Assembly (NCBI GenBank): GCA_004298045.1
Contig: SCRM01000008.1
Coordinates: 62,001-126,000, forward strand
Length of the DNA stretch: 64,000 nucleotides
Direction: 5' to 3'
Origin: Rhodanobacter sp.
Lineage (GTDB): Bacteria; Pseudomonadota; Gammaproteobacteria; Xanthomonadales; Rhodanobacteraceae
Both the position numbers and the translations under genes were made by a program. Positions 25,729-34,165 of the stretch are shown here, in pieces; the stretch's first letter is position 1; each line of letters starts with the position of its first letter. A model generated the notes under the pieces. The model did not search any database and was not told the origin of the DNA. It saw only the letters and a program-made list of their open reading frames with translations.

Positions 25729-26556
25729 ATGACACGCATTGCCTTCATCGGTGGCGGCAACATGGCGCGCAGCCTGATCAGCGGCCTGTTGAAAACCGGC
25801 ACCACGGCCGCCGACATCGGCGTCGCCGAACCGCTGGCGGAGGCGCGCGAACGCCTCGGCCGCGACTACGGCGTGGCCGCCTGGCCCGATCACCGCAGCG
25901 CCGTCGCCGGCACGGAGGTGGTGGTGCTGGCGGTGAAACCGCAGGCCTTGCCCAAGGTACGCGGCGAGTTGCGCGCTGCGCTGCAGGGCGAACACCGGCT
26001 GCTGATCTCGATCTGCGCCGGAGTGCGGCTGGATCAGCTCGAACGCTGGCTCGGAGCCCTGCCGATGGTGCGCTGCATGCCGAACACGCCGGCGTTGATC
26101 GGCGCCGGCGCCACCGGCCTGGTTGCCAACAGCCGCGTCAGCCCGGAACAAAAGGCGCTGGCGCAGCGCATCCTCGACGGCGCCGGGCTGACGCGCTGGA
26201 TCGAACGCGAAACGCTGATGGATACCGTCACCGCGCTCTCGGGCTCCGGCCCGGCGTATTTCTTCGCGCTGGTGGAAGCTTTGGAAGAAGCCGCGGTGCG
26301 CCAGGGCTTGCCGCGCGACACCGCGCGCGCGCTCGCCGCGCAAACCTGTCTCGGCGCCGGCCGCATGCTTACCGAAAGCGGCGACGATCCAGCCGAGCTG
26401 CGCCGCCGCGTCACCTCACCGCACGGCACCACACAAGCCGCGCTGGAAAGCTTCGCCGCCGACGGTCTGGCCGCCATCACCGCGCGCGCCGTCGCTGCCG
26501 CCACTCGCCGCGGCGGCGAGCTTGCCGACGAACTGGATCGGGAGGAAGCACCGTGA
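25729..26556 (+). CDS. proC: Pyrroline-5-carboxylate reductase
   Basis: ProC reduces pyrroline-5-carboxylate to proline with NAD(P)H. The 275-residue protein has the N-terminal Rossmann signature IAFIGGGNMARSLISGL, VVLAVKPQ, the MPNTPALIGAGATG substrate loop and the C-terminal dimer helix motif ALSGSGPAYFFALVEALEEA followed by RRRVTSPHGTTQAAL. The stop overlaps yggT as GTGA, so the pair is coupled. Confidence 0.96.
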   Translation: MTRIAFIGGGNMARSLISGLLKTGTTAADIGVAEPLAEARERLGRDYGVAAWPDHRSAVAGTEVVVLAVKPQALPKVRGELRAALQGEHRLLISICAGVRLDQLERWLGALPMVRCMPNTPALIGAGATGLVANSRVSPEQKALAQRILDGAGLTRWIERETLMDTVTALSGSGPAYFFALVEALEEAAVRQGLPRDTARALAAQTCLGAGRMLTESGDDPAELRRRVTSPHGTTQAALESFAADGLAAITARAVAAATRRGGELADELDREEAP

Positions 26557-27128
26557 GCTACCTCCTGAACGCCATCAGCCTGCTGCTGGGTATCGCGTTC
26601 GATGCGGTCGTCATCCTGTTCCTGCTGCGCGTAGCCGCCGAGGCGTGCCGCGCCGAGTTCCACAACCCGCTGAGCCAATTCGTCTATCGCGCCACCAACC
26701 CGGTGCTGGCGCCGATGCGCCGCGTGCTGCCGAACTGGCGGCGGATCAACCTTGCTGCGCTGCTGGTGGCATGGTTCGTGGTGTTGGTGAAACATGCCGT
26801 GCTGTTCGCCGTGATGGGCATCGCCCCGCACGTGCTCGGCCTCATCGTGCTGGCCGCCGCCAAGCTCTTCGATTTCGCTCTGTTGTGCTACCTCATCGTG
26901 GTGTTTGCGTGGGCCTTGCTCAGCATGTTTGCGCCCGACCCGCGACAGCCGTTCCAGCGGCTCCTGAGTGATCTTGCCGCGCCACTCGTGCGTCCGCTCG
27001 AAGGGCGGGTGAGCATCGGCGCCATCGACTTCTCGCCCACCATCGTCATCCTCGTGCTGCTGCTGGCGCGCCTGCTCGTCGCTGCACCGCTGATCGACCT
27101 TGGCATGCGCCTGACGCTCGCCGGCTGA
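26553..27128 (+). CDS. yggT: YggT family integral membrane protein
   Basis: A 191-residue inner-membrane protein with two tandem YGGT domains, each made of two membrane helices around a PNW/PD loop (NPVLAPMRRVLPNWRRIN in the first; PDPRQPFQRLLSDLAAPLVR in the second). The family is linked to osmotic tolerance in E. coli, but its mechanism is unknown. Start is GTG 26553 within the proC stop. The proC-yggT pairing is widely conserved. Confidence 0.92.
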   Translation: MSYLLNAISLLLGIAFDAVVILFLLRVAAEACRAEFHNPLSQFVYRATNPVLAPMRRVLPNWRRINLAALLVAWFVVLVKHAVLFAVMGIAPHVLGLIVLAAAKLFDFALLCYLIVVFAWALLSMFAPDPRQPFQRLLSDLAAPLVRPLEGRVSIGAIDFSPTIVILVLLLARLLVAAPLIDLGMRLTLAG

Positions 27129-27184
27129 AACCGCGACGCGGCGTTCGTGAAACCAGCCTTGACCGGATACCGCCCACTTTCGCC

Positions 27185-27991
27185 ATGCCTACGCTCAGCC
27201 CGTCACTTCGCGACTGGATCCTCGCCACTCACCGCGCAGGGCACGATCTCGACGCCATCATGGCGTTGCTGGAAACCCACGGTTACGACGCCACGGCGTA
27301 CCGCAACGCGGTAGCGCAGCTCGTGCGGGTCGAGCTGGCGCCACCGGCGACCGGCGCACGTCGCACCCGGCATCCGACCACTCCGGAGGTACAGCTTGGC
27401 GAGCGCACGGTGGCGGTCACGGCCAGCCTCGATCGCCCGCTCGTGCGCGTGCTCGACGGCCTGCTCACTCACGCCGAATGCGATGAGCTGATCGCCCTGG
27501 CGCGTCCGCGCCTGGCGCGCGCGTTGACCGTGGACGCGCAAGGCGGACAGCAGGTGGATCGCCGGCGCACGAATGCCGGCATGTTTTTCAAACCGGGCGA
27601 GTTTCCGCTGGTGGCGCGGATCGAGCAGCGCATCGCCGAACTGGTAGATCTGCCGGCCAGCCATGGCGAAGGCCTGCAGGTGCTGCACTATGAGTCCGGG
27701 CAGGAGTACCAGCCCCATTACGACTGGTTCGACCCGGCGCAAGCCGGCTACGACGCGATCACCGCGCGCGGCGGCCAACGCATCGCCACCATCGTGATGT
27801 ACCTCAACACACCAGAGGCCGGCGGCGGCACGGCGTTCCCCAAGGCCGGGCTGACGGTGACCGCGCGGCGTGGCACGGCCGTCTATTTCGCCTACACGGG
27901 TGGCGACGAAAGCTCGCTGCACGCCGGCTTGCCGGTGGCGCGCGGCGAGAAGTGGATCGCCACCAAATGGCTGCGCGAGCGGCCGTATTGA
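27185..27991 (+). CDS. 2OG-Fe(II) oxygenase, prolyl 4-hydroxylase-like
   Basis: A 268-residue protein whose C-terminal half is a prolyl 4-hydroxylase alpha-type 2-oxoglutarate/iron dioxygenase domain. The iron ligands are visible as HYD (QPHYDWFD) and the distal histidine (SSLHAGLPV), with the 2OG-binding lysine in RGEKWIATKW. LQVLHYESGQEYQPHYD is the family core. The N-terminal 70 residues are a helical, UBA-like stretch without clear homology by eye. The bacterial substrate is unknown; translation factors or a secreted peptide are possibilities. It is transcribed alone, 57 nt after yggT. Confidence 0.88.
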   Translation: MPTLSPSLRDWILATHRAGHDLDAIMALLETHGYDATAYRNAVAQLVRVELAPPATGARRTRHPTTPEVQLGERTVAVTASLDRPLVRVLDGLLTHAECDELIALARPRLARALTVDAQGGQQVDRRRTNAGMFFKPGEFPLVARIEQRIAELVDLPASHGEGLQVLHYESGQEYQPHYDWFDPAQAGYDAITARGGQRIATIVMYLNTPEAGGGTAFPKAGLTVTARRGTAVYFAYTGGDESSLHAGLPVARGEKWIATKWLRERPY

Positions 27992-28152
27992 GCCGGTGAA
28001 AGTGCCGCCGGCGGGCTGTGCTCGACGCGCCGGTACGCGCGTTTCCCGCAAGCCTTGAAGCACCTCATTCAGCCCGCGCTGCTGCATCGCAACAGGTGTT
28101 TGCCGTATGCTTGCGGACTTTCTCGCCGCATCGCATACGCAAGGACATCCGC

Positions 28153-28740
28153 ATGGGCCTGCATCTGGTCAAGACCGGTCGCAACGTACCGGACGAAATC
28201 AACGTCATCATCGAAATCCCGAAGGATGCCGAACCGGTCAAGTACGAAGTGGAAAAGGAATCGGGCGCGGTGTTCGTCGACCGCATCCTGTCCACCCCGA
28301 TGCGCTACCCGTGCAACTACGGCTACGTGCCGCGTACGCTGGGTGGTGACGGCGACCCGCTGGATGCGCTGGTGATCCTGCCCTTGCCACTCACCGTGGG
28401 CTCGGTGATCCGCTGCCACCCGGTCGGCATGCTGAAGATGACCGACGAGGCCGGCGCCGACGAAAAGCTGGTGGTGATCCCCTCGCCCAAGGTGTTCAAC
28501 GGCTACGCGCACATCAACGACCTCAAGGGCGTGTCGCCGCACTGGTTGCAGCGTATCGGCCACTTTTTCGAGCACTACAAGGATCTCGAAAGCGGCAAGT
28601 GGGTGAAGCTCTCCGGCTGGGTGGGTGCCGAAGAGGCCAAGGCCATCATCGTGGCCGGCGTCGCCCGCTATCAGGAAATGAAGGATGCCAAGGCCGCGGC
28701 CAAGGCTGCCAAGCTTGCCGGCGAGTCCACGCAAGCCTGA
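28153..28740 (+). CDS. ppa: Inorganic pyrophosphatase (family I)
   Basis: Hydrolyses pyrophosphate released by biosynthesis, pulling those reactions forward. Catalytic motifs are KYEVEKESG, VDRILSTPMRYPCNYGYVP and the signature DGDPLDALVI, with KGVSPHWLQRIGHFFEHYKDLE near the end. At 195 residues it is somewhat longer than the roughly 175-residue E. coli type; the extra length is a C-terminal Lys/Ala tail (KDAKAAAKAAKLAGE). I chose ATG 28153; a frame open to 28018 gives an unrelated arginine-rich leader. A clear terminator follows. Confidence 0.96.
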   Translation: MGLHLVKTGRNVPDEINVIIEIPKDAEPVKYEVEKESGAVFVDRILSTPMRYPCNYGYVPRTLGGDGDPLDALVILPLPLTVGSVIRCHPVGMLKMTDEAGADEKLVVIPSPKVFNGYAHINDLKGVSPHWLQRIGHFFEHYKDLESGKWVKLSGWVGAEEAKAIIVAGVARYQEMKDAKAAAKAAKLAGESTQA

Positions 28741-28755
28741 TCCCGCGTACTCCGA

Positions 28756-28788
28756 ACGGCGCGTCGCACATAGCGACGCGCCGTTTTT
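28756..28788 (+). terminator. Rho-independent terminator after ppa
   Basis: ACGGCGCGTCGC and GCGACGCGCCGT form a perfect 12-bp stem with loop ACATA, followed immediately by a T-run. It lies 16 nt after the ppa stop. Confidence 0.92.
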
Positions 28789-28864
28789 GTGCGCGACGAA
28801 AGTCGGCGCCGCAAGCACCGTCGACACGCCGATAATGGCCTTGCCTGCCGCCTTCGGAGTCCAC

Positions 28865-29881
28865 ATGAAAGCCGTCGCCCTCACCCGCTACCTGCCGATC
28901 GACGATCCGCAATCGCTCTTCGACGTGGGCTTGCCGCAACCCGTGCCCGGCGCGAACGACTTGCTGGTGCAGGTGGAGGCGGTATCGGTCAATCCGGTCG
29001 ACACCAAGCTGCGCGCGCCCAAGCCGCAAATCGAAGCGCAACCGCGCGTGCTCGGCTTCGACGCAGCCGGTACGGTGACGGCGATCGGTACGCAGGTACA
29101 GGGCTTTCGGCCCGGTGACCGCGTGTACTACTCCGGCGACATGACCCGTCCCGGCAGCAACGCGCAGTTCCAGCTGGTCGAGGACTGCCTGGTTGCACCG
29201 ATGCCGAAAACGCTGGATTTCGCCCAAGCCGCCGCACTGCCGCTGGTCGGCGTCACGGCGTGGGAGCTGCTGTTCCAGCGCATGCCGTTCGCGCCGGAAC
29301 ACGGCGGCGACGGCAAGAGCCTCTTGGTGATCGCCGGCGCGGGCGGCGTCGGCTCGATTGCGATCCAGCTCGCGCGGCGTGCCGGCTTCAACGTGATTGC
29401 CACCGCCTCGCGCCCGGAAACTGCCACGTGGTGTCGCGCCATGGGCGCGCAGCACGTGGTAAACCATCGCGAACCTCTCGCGCCGCAACTGGCGGCACTT
29501 GGCCTCACCCACATCGACGCTGCGCTCAACCTCGCCGACACCGACCGCTACTGGGAGACGCTGGGTGAGCTGCTTGCACCACAAGGCCACGTCGGGCTGA
29601 TTGTCGAGCCGCGCGGCGCGCTGCGGATCGGCGACCCGTACAAGGCCAAATGCATCGGCATCCACTGGGAGTACATGGCGGCCAGGGCGAAATTCCGCAC
29701 TCCGGACATGGCCGAGCAAGGCGCGATCCTGGTGCGCCTCGCCGCGCTCGCCGATGCCGGCGCGATCAAGAGCATCTGGCACGAAACGCTGGGCACGATC
29801 AACGCCACGCATCTGCGCGAAGCACACCGGCGGCTGGAGTCGGGCGCCACCATTGGCAAACTGGTGCTCGCCGGCTGGTAA
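28865..29881 (+). CDS. Zinc-type alcohol dehydrogenase-like (MDR) oxidoreductase
   Basis: A 338-residue medium-chain reductase of the quinone-oxidoreductase branch (adh_fam_1 type). The GroES-like N-domain has SVNPVDTKLR and LGFDAAGTV; the nucleotide-binding loop is AGAGGVGSIAIQLARRAG (about 158-175). The usual Cys/His catalytic zinc ligands are absent, so it is probably a zinc-independent NADPH-dependent reductase of quinones or enones. The substrate cannot be read from sequence. Start ATG 28865 begins MKAVALTRYLP, the standard family N-terminus. Confidence 0.88.
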   Translation: MKAVALTRYLPIDDPQSLFDVGLPQPVPGANDLLVQVEAVSVNPVDTKLRAPKPQIEAQPRVLGFDAAGTVTAIGTQVQGFRPGDRVYYSGDMTRPGSNAQFQLVEDCLVAPMPKTLDFAQAAALPLVGVTAWELLFQRMPFAPEHGGDGKSLLVIAGAGGVGSIAIQLARRAGFNVIATASRPETATWCRAMGAQHVVNHREPLAPQLAALGLTHIDAALNLADTDRYWETLGELLAPQGHVGLIVEPRGALRIGDPYKAKCIGIHWEYMAARAKFRTPDMAEQGAILVRLAALADAGAIKSIWHETLGTINATHLREAHRRLESGATIGKLVLAGW

Positions 29882-29911
29882 ACCAGACGCCCTGCTAAAG
29901 TAGTCGACCTT

Positions 29912-29931
29912 GGCCTGACCTGTATCAGGCC
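29912..29931 (+). other. Hairpin in the lipA leader
   Basis: GGCCTGA and TCAGGCC form a perfect 7-bp stem with a 6-nt loop (CCTGTA), 52 nt before the lipA ATG. TAAAGT at 29896-29901 is a possible -10 box, which would place the hairpin at the very 5' end of the transcript. Confidence 0.45.
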
Positions 29932-29982
29932 CGGTCGCGATAGCGGGCGCGAGACTGTCACCGCCCCCACGGTACGCATGGA

Positions 29983-30960
29983 ATGTCCAGCCAACCCCAC
30001 ATCCCCGACGGTAGCAAGTTTGTCAGCCCGCAAGGCACGCGAGCCATCAAGGGCGGCATCAAGCCCAACGCCAACAGCCAGGTTCCCGACGTGGGCCACA
30101 AGCCGCCGTGGCTGCGGGTGAAACTGCCCACTGGCGCCAAGTACGAGGCCATCGCCAACATCGTGCACACGCACAAGCTCAACACCGTGTGCATGGAGTC
30201 CAAGTGCCCGAACATCGCCGAATGCTGGGGCCGCGGCACCGCCACGCTGATGCTGATGGGCTCGGTGTGCACCCGTGCCTGCAAGTTCTGCGCGGTCTCC
30301 ACCGGCAACCCGAACGGCTGGCTCGATCCGCTGGAACCGATGCAGGTGGCCGACGCCGTCGCGCTGATGGGCCTCAAATACGTGGTGCTCACCTCGGTCG
30401 ACCGCGACGACCTGCCCGACGGCGGCGCGGCGCACTACGCCGCCTGCGTCAAGGCCATCCACGCACGCTCACCAAGCACCGCAGTCGAAGCGCTTACCCC
30501 CGACTTCGCCGGCAGCCACGATGCGGTCGCCACCGTGCTCGATGCCGGGTTGGCCACCTACGCGCAAAACCTCGAAACCGTGCGCCGCCTGACCCACCCG
30601 GTACGCGACCCGCGCGCGGGCTATGAGCAGACGCTGGACGTGCTTGCGTTCGCCAAGCGTCACTCGCCAAAGACACTCACCAAGACAAGCTTGATGCTCG
30701 GCCTGGGTGAAACCGACGAAGAGCTCGACCAGACCCTGGACGACATCCGCGCGGCCAACGTCGACATCGTGACGATGGGCCAGTACATGCGGCCCAGCGT
30801 CAACCACCTGCCAGTCGAGCGCTTCGTCACGCCGGACGAATTCCGTGCCTATCGCGATCTCGCGCTCAGCAAGGGTTTCGTCGAAGCGGTGTCCGGGCCG
30901 CTGGTGCGCTCGAGTTATCGCGCCGAGCGCGTATTGGAGAAAAACAACCTGGGGCTGTGA
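29983..30960 (+). CDS. lipA: Lipoyl synthase
   Basis: A radical-SAM enzyme that inserts two sulfurs into octanoyl groups on lipoyl domains. The auxiliary cluster cysteines are C70, C75 and C81 ([12 protein letters not shown]) and the SAM cluster cysteines are C96, C100 and C103 ([10 protein letters not shown]). The C-terminal RSSYRAERV provides the conserved serine. The 325-residue length is normal. lipB, usually adjacent, is not present upstream; an unrelated MDR gene is there instead. An out-of-frame ATG at 29978 is not used; ATG 29983 is in frame. Confidence 0.97.
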   Translation: MSSQPHIPDGSKFVSPQGTRAIKGGIKPNANSQVPDVGHKPPWLRVKLPTGAKYEAIANIVHTHKLNTVCMESKCPNIAECWGRGTATLMLMGSVCTRACKFCAVSTGNPNGWLDPLEPMQVADAVALMGLKYVVLTSVDRDDLPDGGAAHYAACVKAIHARSPSTAVEALTPDFAGSHDAVATVLDAGLATYAQNLETVRRLTHPVRDPRAGYEQTLDVLAFAKRHSPKTLTKTSLMLGLGETDEELDQTLDDIRAANVDIVTMGQYMRPSVNHLPVERFVTPDEFRAYRDLALSKGFVEAVSGPLVRSSYRAERVLEKNNLGL

Positions 30961-30991
30961 CCCGAGGCGCGACGGGCCAGCCGACATTCAC

Positions 30992-31007
30992 GATGCCTGG
31001 CGGCATC
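30992..31007 (+). other. Small hairpin abutting the ribosome site of the 66-aa gene
   Basis: GATGCC-TGGC-GGCATC is a 6-bp stem with a 4-nt loop. It ends exactly where CGGAGG (31008-31013) begins, so it could influence access to that ribosome site. Confidence 0.35.
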
Positions 31008-31020
31008 CGGAGGTCGCGTC

Positions 31021-31221
31021 ATGTCCATCCCGTCCCACAAACCCCACGTCGGCAGCGGCAAGCCCGCTGCCAAGTTGCACCGCACCGTGCGCCCAACCAG
31101 GCAGCAGGCAGACAATTCGCGCCTGCATCGCGAGCAGCTGGTGGACGAGGTCCTGGCCGAGAGCTTCCCGGCCAGCGACCCGCCGAGTTGGGTGCAAGGC
31201 ACCGCCCCGGTGCCCCGCTAG
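31021..31221 (+). CDS. Small conserved protein with ESFPASDPPSW motif
   Basis: A 66-residue basic protein with no membrane segment. Its C-terminal half holds VDEVLAESFPASDPPSW, a short motif found in many small uncharacterised bacterial proteins; the role is unknown. A strong CGGAGG ribosome site six to seven bases before the ATG, and tight spacing (18 nt) to the AhpD-like gene, argue that it is real and co-transcribed. Rich in Lys/Arg and Pro at the N-terminus. Confidence 0.75.
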   Translation: MSIPSHKPHVGSGKPAAKLHRTVRPTRQQADNSRLHREQLVDEVLAESFPASDPPSWVQGTAPVPR

Positions 31222-31239
31222 TTTTTCGAGGAGAAGTAC

Positions 31240-31581
31240 ATGGAAACGTCGATGTACCCACAACCCAGCGTCGAACTGGGCAAGAAACGGCGCGAGCTGG
31301 CGCCCAAACCGCTTGATGCATTCAAGGCATTCAGCGCGGCAGTATTTGCCGACGGCGCGTTGCCCAACGTCACCAAGCAGCTCATTGCAGTGGCGGTGGC
31401 GCATGTCACGCAGTGCCCATACTGCATCAAGGGCCACACCGCCGAGGCGCTCAAACGGGGTGCGACCGAGGCGCAGATCATGGAAGCGATCTGGGTCGCG
31501 GCCGAGATGCGCGCCGGCGGCGCGTACGCGCATTCCAACCTTGCGCTCGATGTCATGCAACACGCGCACCAGGAGGGCTGA
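31240..31581 (+). CDS. AhpD-like carboxymuconolactone decarboxylase family protein
   Basis: A 113-residue all-helical protein of the CMD/AhpD family. The redox motif CPYC (C59, C62) with a histidine four residues on (CPYCIKGHT) matches AhpD-type thiol peroxidase partners rather than the decarboxylases, which lack the cysteines. GAGGAGA precedes the ATG. It lies between a small protein and a cysteine-synthase-like gene, so the three probably form one transcript concerned with thiol or peroxide chemistry. Confidence 0.87.
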   Translation: METSMYPQPSVELGKKRRELAPKPLDAFKAFSAAVFADGALPNVTKQLIAVAVAHVTQCPYCIKGHTAEALKRGATEAQIMEAIWVAAEMRAGGAYAHSNLALDVMQHAHQEG

Positions 31582-31583
31582 GC

Positions 31584-32534
31584 ATGGCCACCCGTTATAC
31601 CGGAGTGACCTCCAGCATCCTGGATGCGGTCGGCGACACACCCCTGATGGAAATCGAGGGCGTGTTTGCCAAGGTCGAGTTCCTGAACCCCTCCGGCTCG
31701 ATCAAGGCGCGCATCGCCAAATACATGGTGGAAAAGGCCGAAACCGAAGGCCTCTTGAAGCCCGGCGACACCATCGTCGAAGCCACCAGCGGCAACACCG
31801 GCAACGCGTTTTCGATGGTGGCCGCCGCCAAGGGCTACCGCATGCTGGTGGTGATGCCCGAAGGCCTTTCCGGCGAGCGCGTGGCGATCTCGCGCGCGTT
31901 CGGCGCCGACGTGCTGTTCTGCGGCAGCTTCCATGTCGATGCGGCGCTCAAGCGCGCGCAGGAACTCGGCAAGCATCCGGGGTATTTCCACCCGGGCCAG
32001 TTCGAGTCGGAATGGAACATCGAGGAAAACCGCGAGCTGCTCGGCCCCGAGATTCTCGCGCAGCTGCCCGATGGCCGCCTGCCTGATGCACTCGTGCTTG
32101 GCGTCGGCACCGGCGGCACGCTGATCGGCGTGGGCCAGGCATTCCGCAAGGCCAATCCGAAAGTGCGGCTGTTCGCGATGGAGCCGTCCGAGTCGTGCAC
32201 GATCCTGTGCGGCGAGATCGGCACCCACGCGATCGAAGGCATTTCCGACGGCTTCGTGCCGGGCATCTTCCAGCGCAACGCCTCGCAGGTAAACGACACG
32301 TTGAGCGTGTCGAGCACCGACGCGGTGGCCGAAATGATGCGTCTGGCGCGCAAGTACGGCCTGTTCTGCGGCCCGAGTTCGGGCGCGCATCTGCTGGCCG
32401 CCAAACGCGTGCGCGCACAGTTCCCCGAGCTCAAGACCGTGGTCACGGTGTTCTGCGACGAGGGTGAAAAGTACCTGCACGAATATTTCATGCAGGGGCC
32501 GGCGCCGGAAGTGGGCGCAAAACACTTCCGCTGA
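31584..32534 (+). CDS. PLP-dependent cysteine-synthase-family enzyme
   Basis: A fold-type II PLP enzyme of 316 residues. The Schiff-base lysine is K41 in NPSGSIKARIA, the substrate-binding loop is ATSGNTGNAF (about 67-76) and the phosphate loop is GVGTGGTLIGVG. These identify an O-acetylserine sulfhydrylase or cystathionine-beta-synthase relative; the KAR in place of the common KDR, and the short C-terminus, leave CysK, CysM or a specialised paralogue open. Start ATG 31584 is only 2 nt after the AhpD-like stop. Confidence 0.85.
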   Translation: MATRYTGVTSSILDAVGDTPLMEIEGVFAKVEFLNPSGSIKARIAKYMVEKAETEGLLKPGDTIVEATSGNTGNAFSMVAAAKGYRMLVVMPEGLSGERVAISRAFGADVLFCGSFHVDAALKRAQELGKHPGYFHPGQFESEWNIEENRELLGPEILAQLPDGRLPDALVLGVGTGGTLIGVGQAFRKANPKVRLFAMEPSESCTILCGEIGTHAIEGISDGFVPGIFQRNASQVNDTLSVSSTDAVAEMMRLARKYGLFCGPSSGAHLLAAKRVRAQFPELKTVVTVFCDEGEKYLHEYFMQGPAPEVGAKHFR

Positions 32535-32592
32535 CATCGCAGGTCGACGATGGAACCCAGGCGGCCGGTCGCGCAGACCGACAGCCCGGGTT

Positions 32593-33243
32593 TCAGTGGG
32601 CGGCGTACGCGCGCATGAACGTGGCGACCCCGGCGCGCGCGGTGGCTTCGATTTCGGCAGCGTAATTCGCGTCGCAATCCACACAGCCGAACATGCGTCG
32701 CATGAACAGGTCGCCCTTGATGAGCGCGAAGAACTGCACCGTGGCGCGCCGCACGTCGTCGATCGCGAGCTGGTCGACGTCAACCGCGCGCTGCAGCAGG
32801 CGTTCCATCAGGCCATGCGTGCGCAAGGTGCCCTCCTCCCACAGCAGGCGGCCGAACCGCGGGTTGCCTTGCCGGCAGTCGCCGAGGATCGCGCGGAATG
32901 TTCCGACCGTTTCCGCATCGCAATCGAGTCGCGCATGGATCAACGCAATGCGCAGCAGGGTGTCGGCGATGGGCGTTGCCGGGTCGTAGTCGTAGGTGTG
33001 CTCGGGCAACAGATCTTCGATGCGTGCGCGAATCACCTCGCGGAACAGGTTGTCCTTGTCGCCGAAGTGGCTGTAGACGGTGAGCTTGGAGACCCCGGCC
33101 TCGGCCGCAATCGCGTCCATGCTGGTGCCGGCAAACGCGTTGCGGATGAACAACGCCTTCGCCGCGGCAAGGATCGCGGCGCGCTTTTCCATGTCCTTCG
33201 GTCTGCCGGGCCCTTGCGACCTGGCCGGCGAGCTGGTGTTCAT
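32593..33243 (-). CDS. TetR/AcrR family transcriptional regulator
   Basis: A 216-residue repressor-type protein. The N-terminal helix-turn-helix is clear: GTSMDAIAAEAGVSKLTVYS then HFGDKDNLF (about 39-67). The C-terminal ligand domain resembles the AefR-like group (FFALIKGDLFMRRMFG) and contains a Cys pair near the end (CVDCDANYA) that could respond to oxidants or metals. It converges on the cysteine-synthase-like gene and is divergent from pcm-tolC, so control of tolC-dependent efflux is possible but unproven. Confidence 0.9.
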   Translation of the reverse strand: MNTSSPARSQGPGRPKDMEKRAAILAAAKALFIRNAFAGTSMDAIAAEAGVSKLTVYSHFGDKDNLFREVIRARIEDLLPEHTYDYDPATPIADTLLRIALIHARLDCDAETVGTFRAILGDCRQGNPRFGRLLWEEGTLRTHGLMERLLQRAVDVDQLAIDDVRRATVQFFALIKGDLFMRRMFGCVDCDANYAAEIEATARAGVATFMRAYAAH

Positions 33244-33276
33244 GCGCGAAACTTCCCAAAACGAGGCATGACCTTT

Positions 33277-33305
33277 ATTATACGCCGCGGTTTACTTATT
33301 TCCAG
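33277..33305 (-). promoter_or_regulatory. Putative sigma-70 promoter of the tetR gene
   Basis: On the minus strand a perfect TATAAT (33282-33277) lies 34 nt before the ATG, with CTGGAA at 33305-33300 as a poor -35 at 17-bp spacing. The spacer holds GTAAACCGCGG, a possible operator half-site. Confidence 0.5.
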
Positions 33306-33477
33306 AGCAGCCCCCAATGCCGGCGTACGGGCGCCCCGACATGACTTGTGGCGGCGGTGCGCGGTGACTTCCGGCACTTCGTGCCGACCGCGCGCGGTCG
33401 CACCCTGACCGTTGTCGGTGCCTGGCCAAACCCCTATGCTTTCTGGTCTTTTTCGCATCCACGGAACCTTGGCAAAC

Positions 33478-34137
33478 ATGGCGATGAACTTCGAGCAGGC
33501 GCGGACCAACATGGTGGAGAACCAGGTGCGTACCTGGGACGTGATCGACATGCGTGTGCTCGACGTGCTCGGGCGCGTGCGCCGCGAGGATTTCGTCCCG
33601 GCCGAGCACCGCCAGCTCGCGTTTGCCGACCTGTGCCTGCCGCTCGGCCACGGCGAAGTGATGATGAAACCGGTGGTCGAGGGTCGCGTGCTGCAGGCGC
33701 TGGAGCTCAAGCCAACCGACCGCGTGCTGGAAATCGGCACTGGCTCGGGTTTCCTTGCCGCCTGCCTCGCTGGCCTCGCGGCGCAAGTGGAAAGCGTCGA
33801 TATCCACGCCGATTTCACCGCACGCGCCGGCGAGCGGCTCGCCGCGGCCGGCGTCACCAACGTCACGCTGCACACTGGCGAAGCCGTACGCGAATGGCAA
33901 CCGCAGGGCCTGTTCGACGCCGTGGTTGCCACCGGCGCCGTCGCCAAAGTGCCGGAGCGCTGGTTCGGCTGGCTCAAGCCCGGCGCGCGCCTGCTGGCCA
34001 TCCGCGGAGCCTCGCCGGCACAACAGGCCGTGTTGTTCACGCGCGAAAGCGATCGTGAGCAGCGCGAGGAAACGCTGTTCGAAACCGACCTGCCCTATCT
34101 CGCCCACGCCGCGCCATCCACCGCGTTCGTGTTTTGA
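33478..34137 (+). CDS. pcm: Protein-L-isoaspartate O-methyltransferase family protein
   Basis: A SAM-dependent methyltransferase of 219 residues resembling Pcm, which repairs isoaspartyl residues. Motif I is VLEIGTGSGFLAACLAGLA (about 84-102), and the family region RREDFVPAEHRQLAFADLCLP (in two parts) is present. I chose ATG 33478 (MAMNFEQARTNMVENQVR); an upstream GTG at 33412 is less plausible. In Xanthomonadales this short Pcm homologue regularly sits before tolC, here 28 nt away, so the genes are probably co-transcribed. Confidence 0.88.
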   Translation: MAMNFEQARTNMVENQVRTWDVIDMRVLDVLGRVRREDFVPAEHRQLAFADLCLPLGHGEVMMKPVVEGRVLQALELKPTDRVLEIGTGSGFLAACLAGLAAQVESVDIHADFTARAGERLAAAGVTNVTLHTGEAVREWQPQGLFDAVVATGAVAKVPERWFGWLKPGARLLAIRGASPAQQAVLFTRESDREQREETLFETDLPYLAHAAPSTAFVF

Positions 34138-34165
34138 AGCCCCCTTGTTCCCCGCGAGGCACCCC

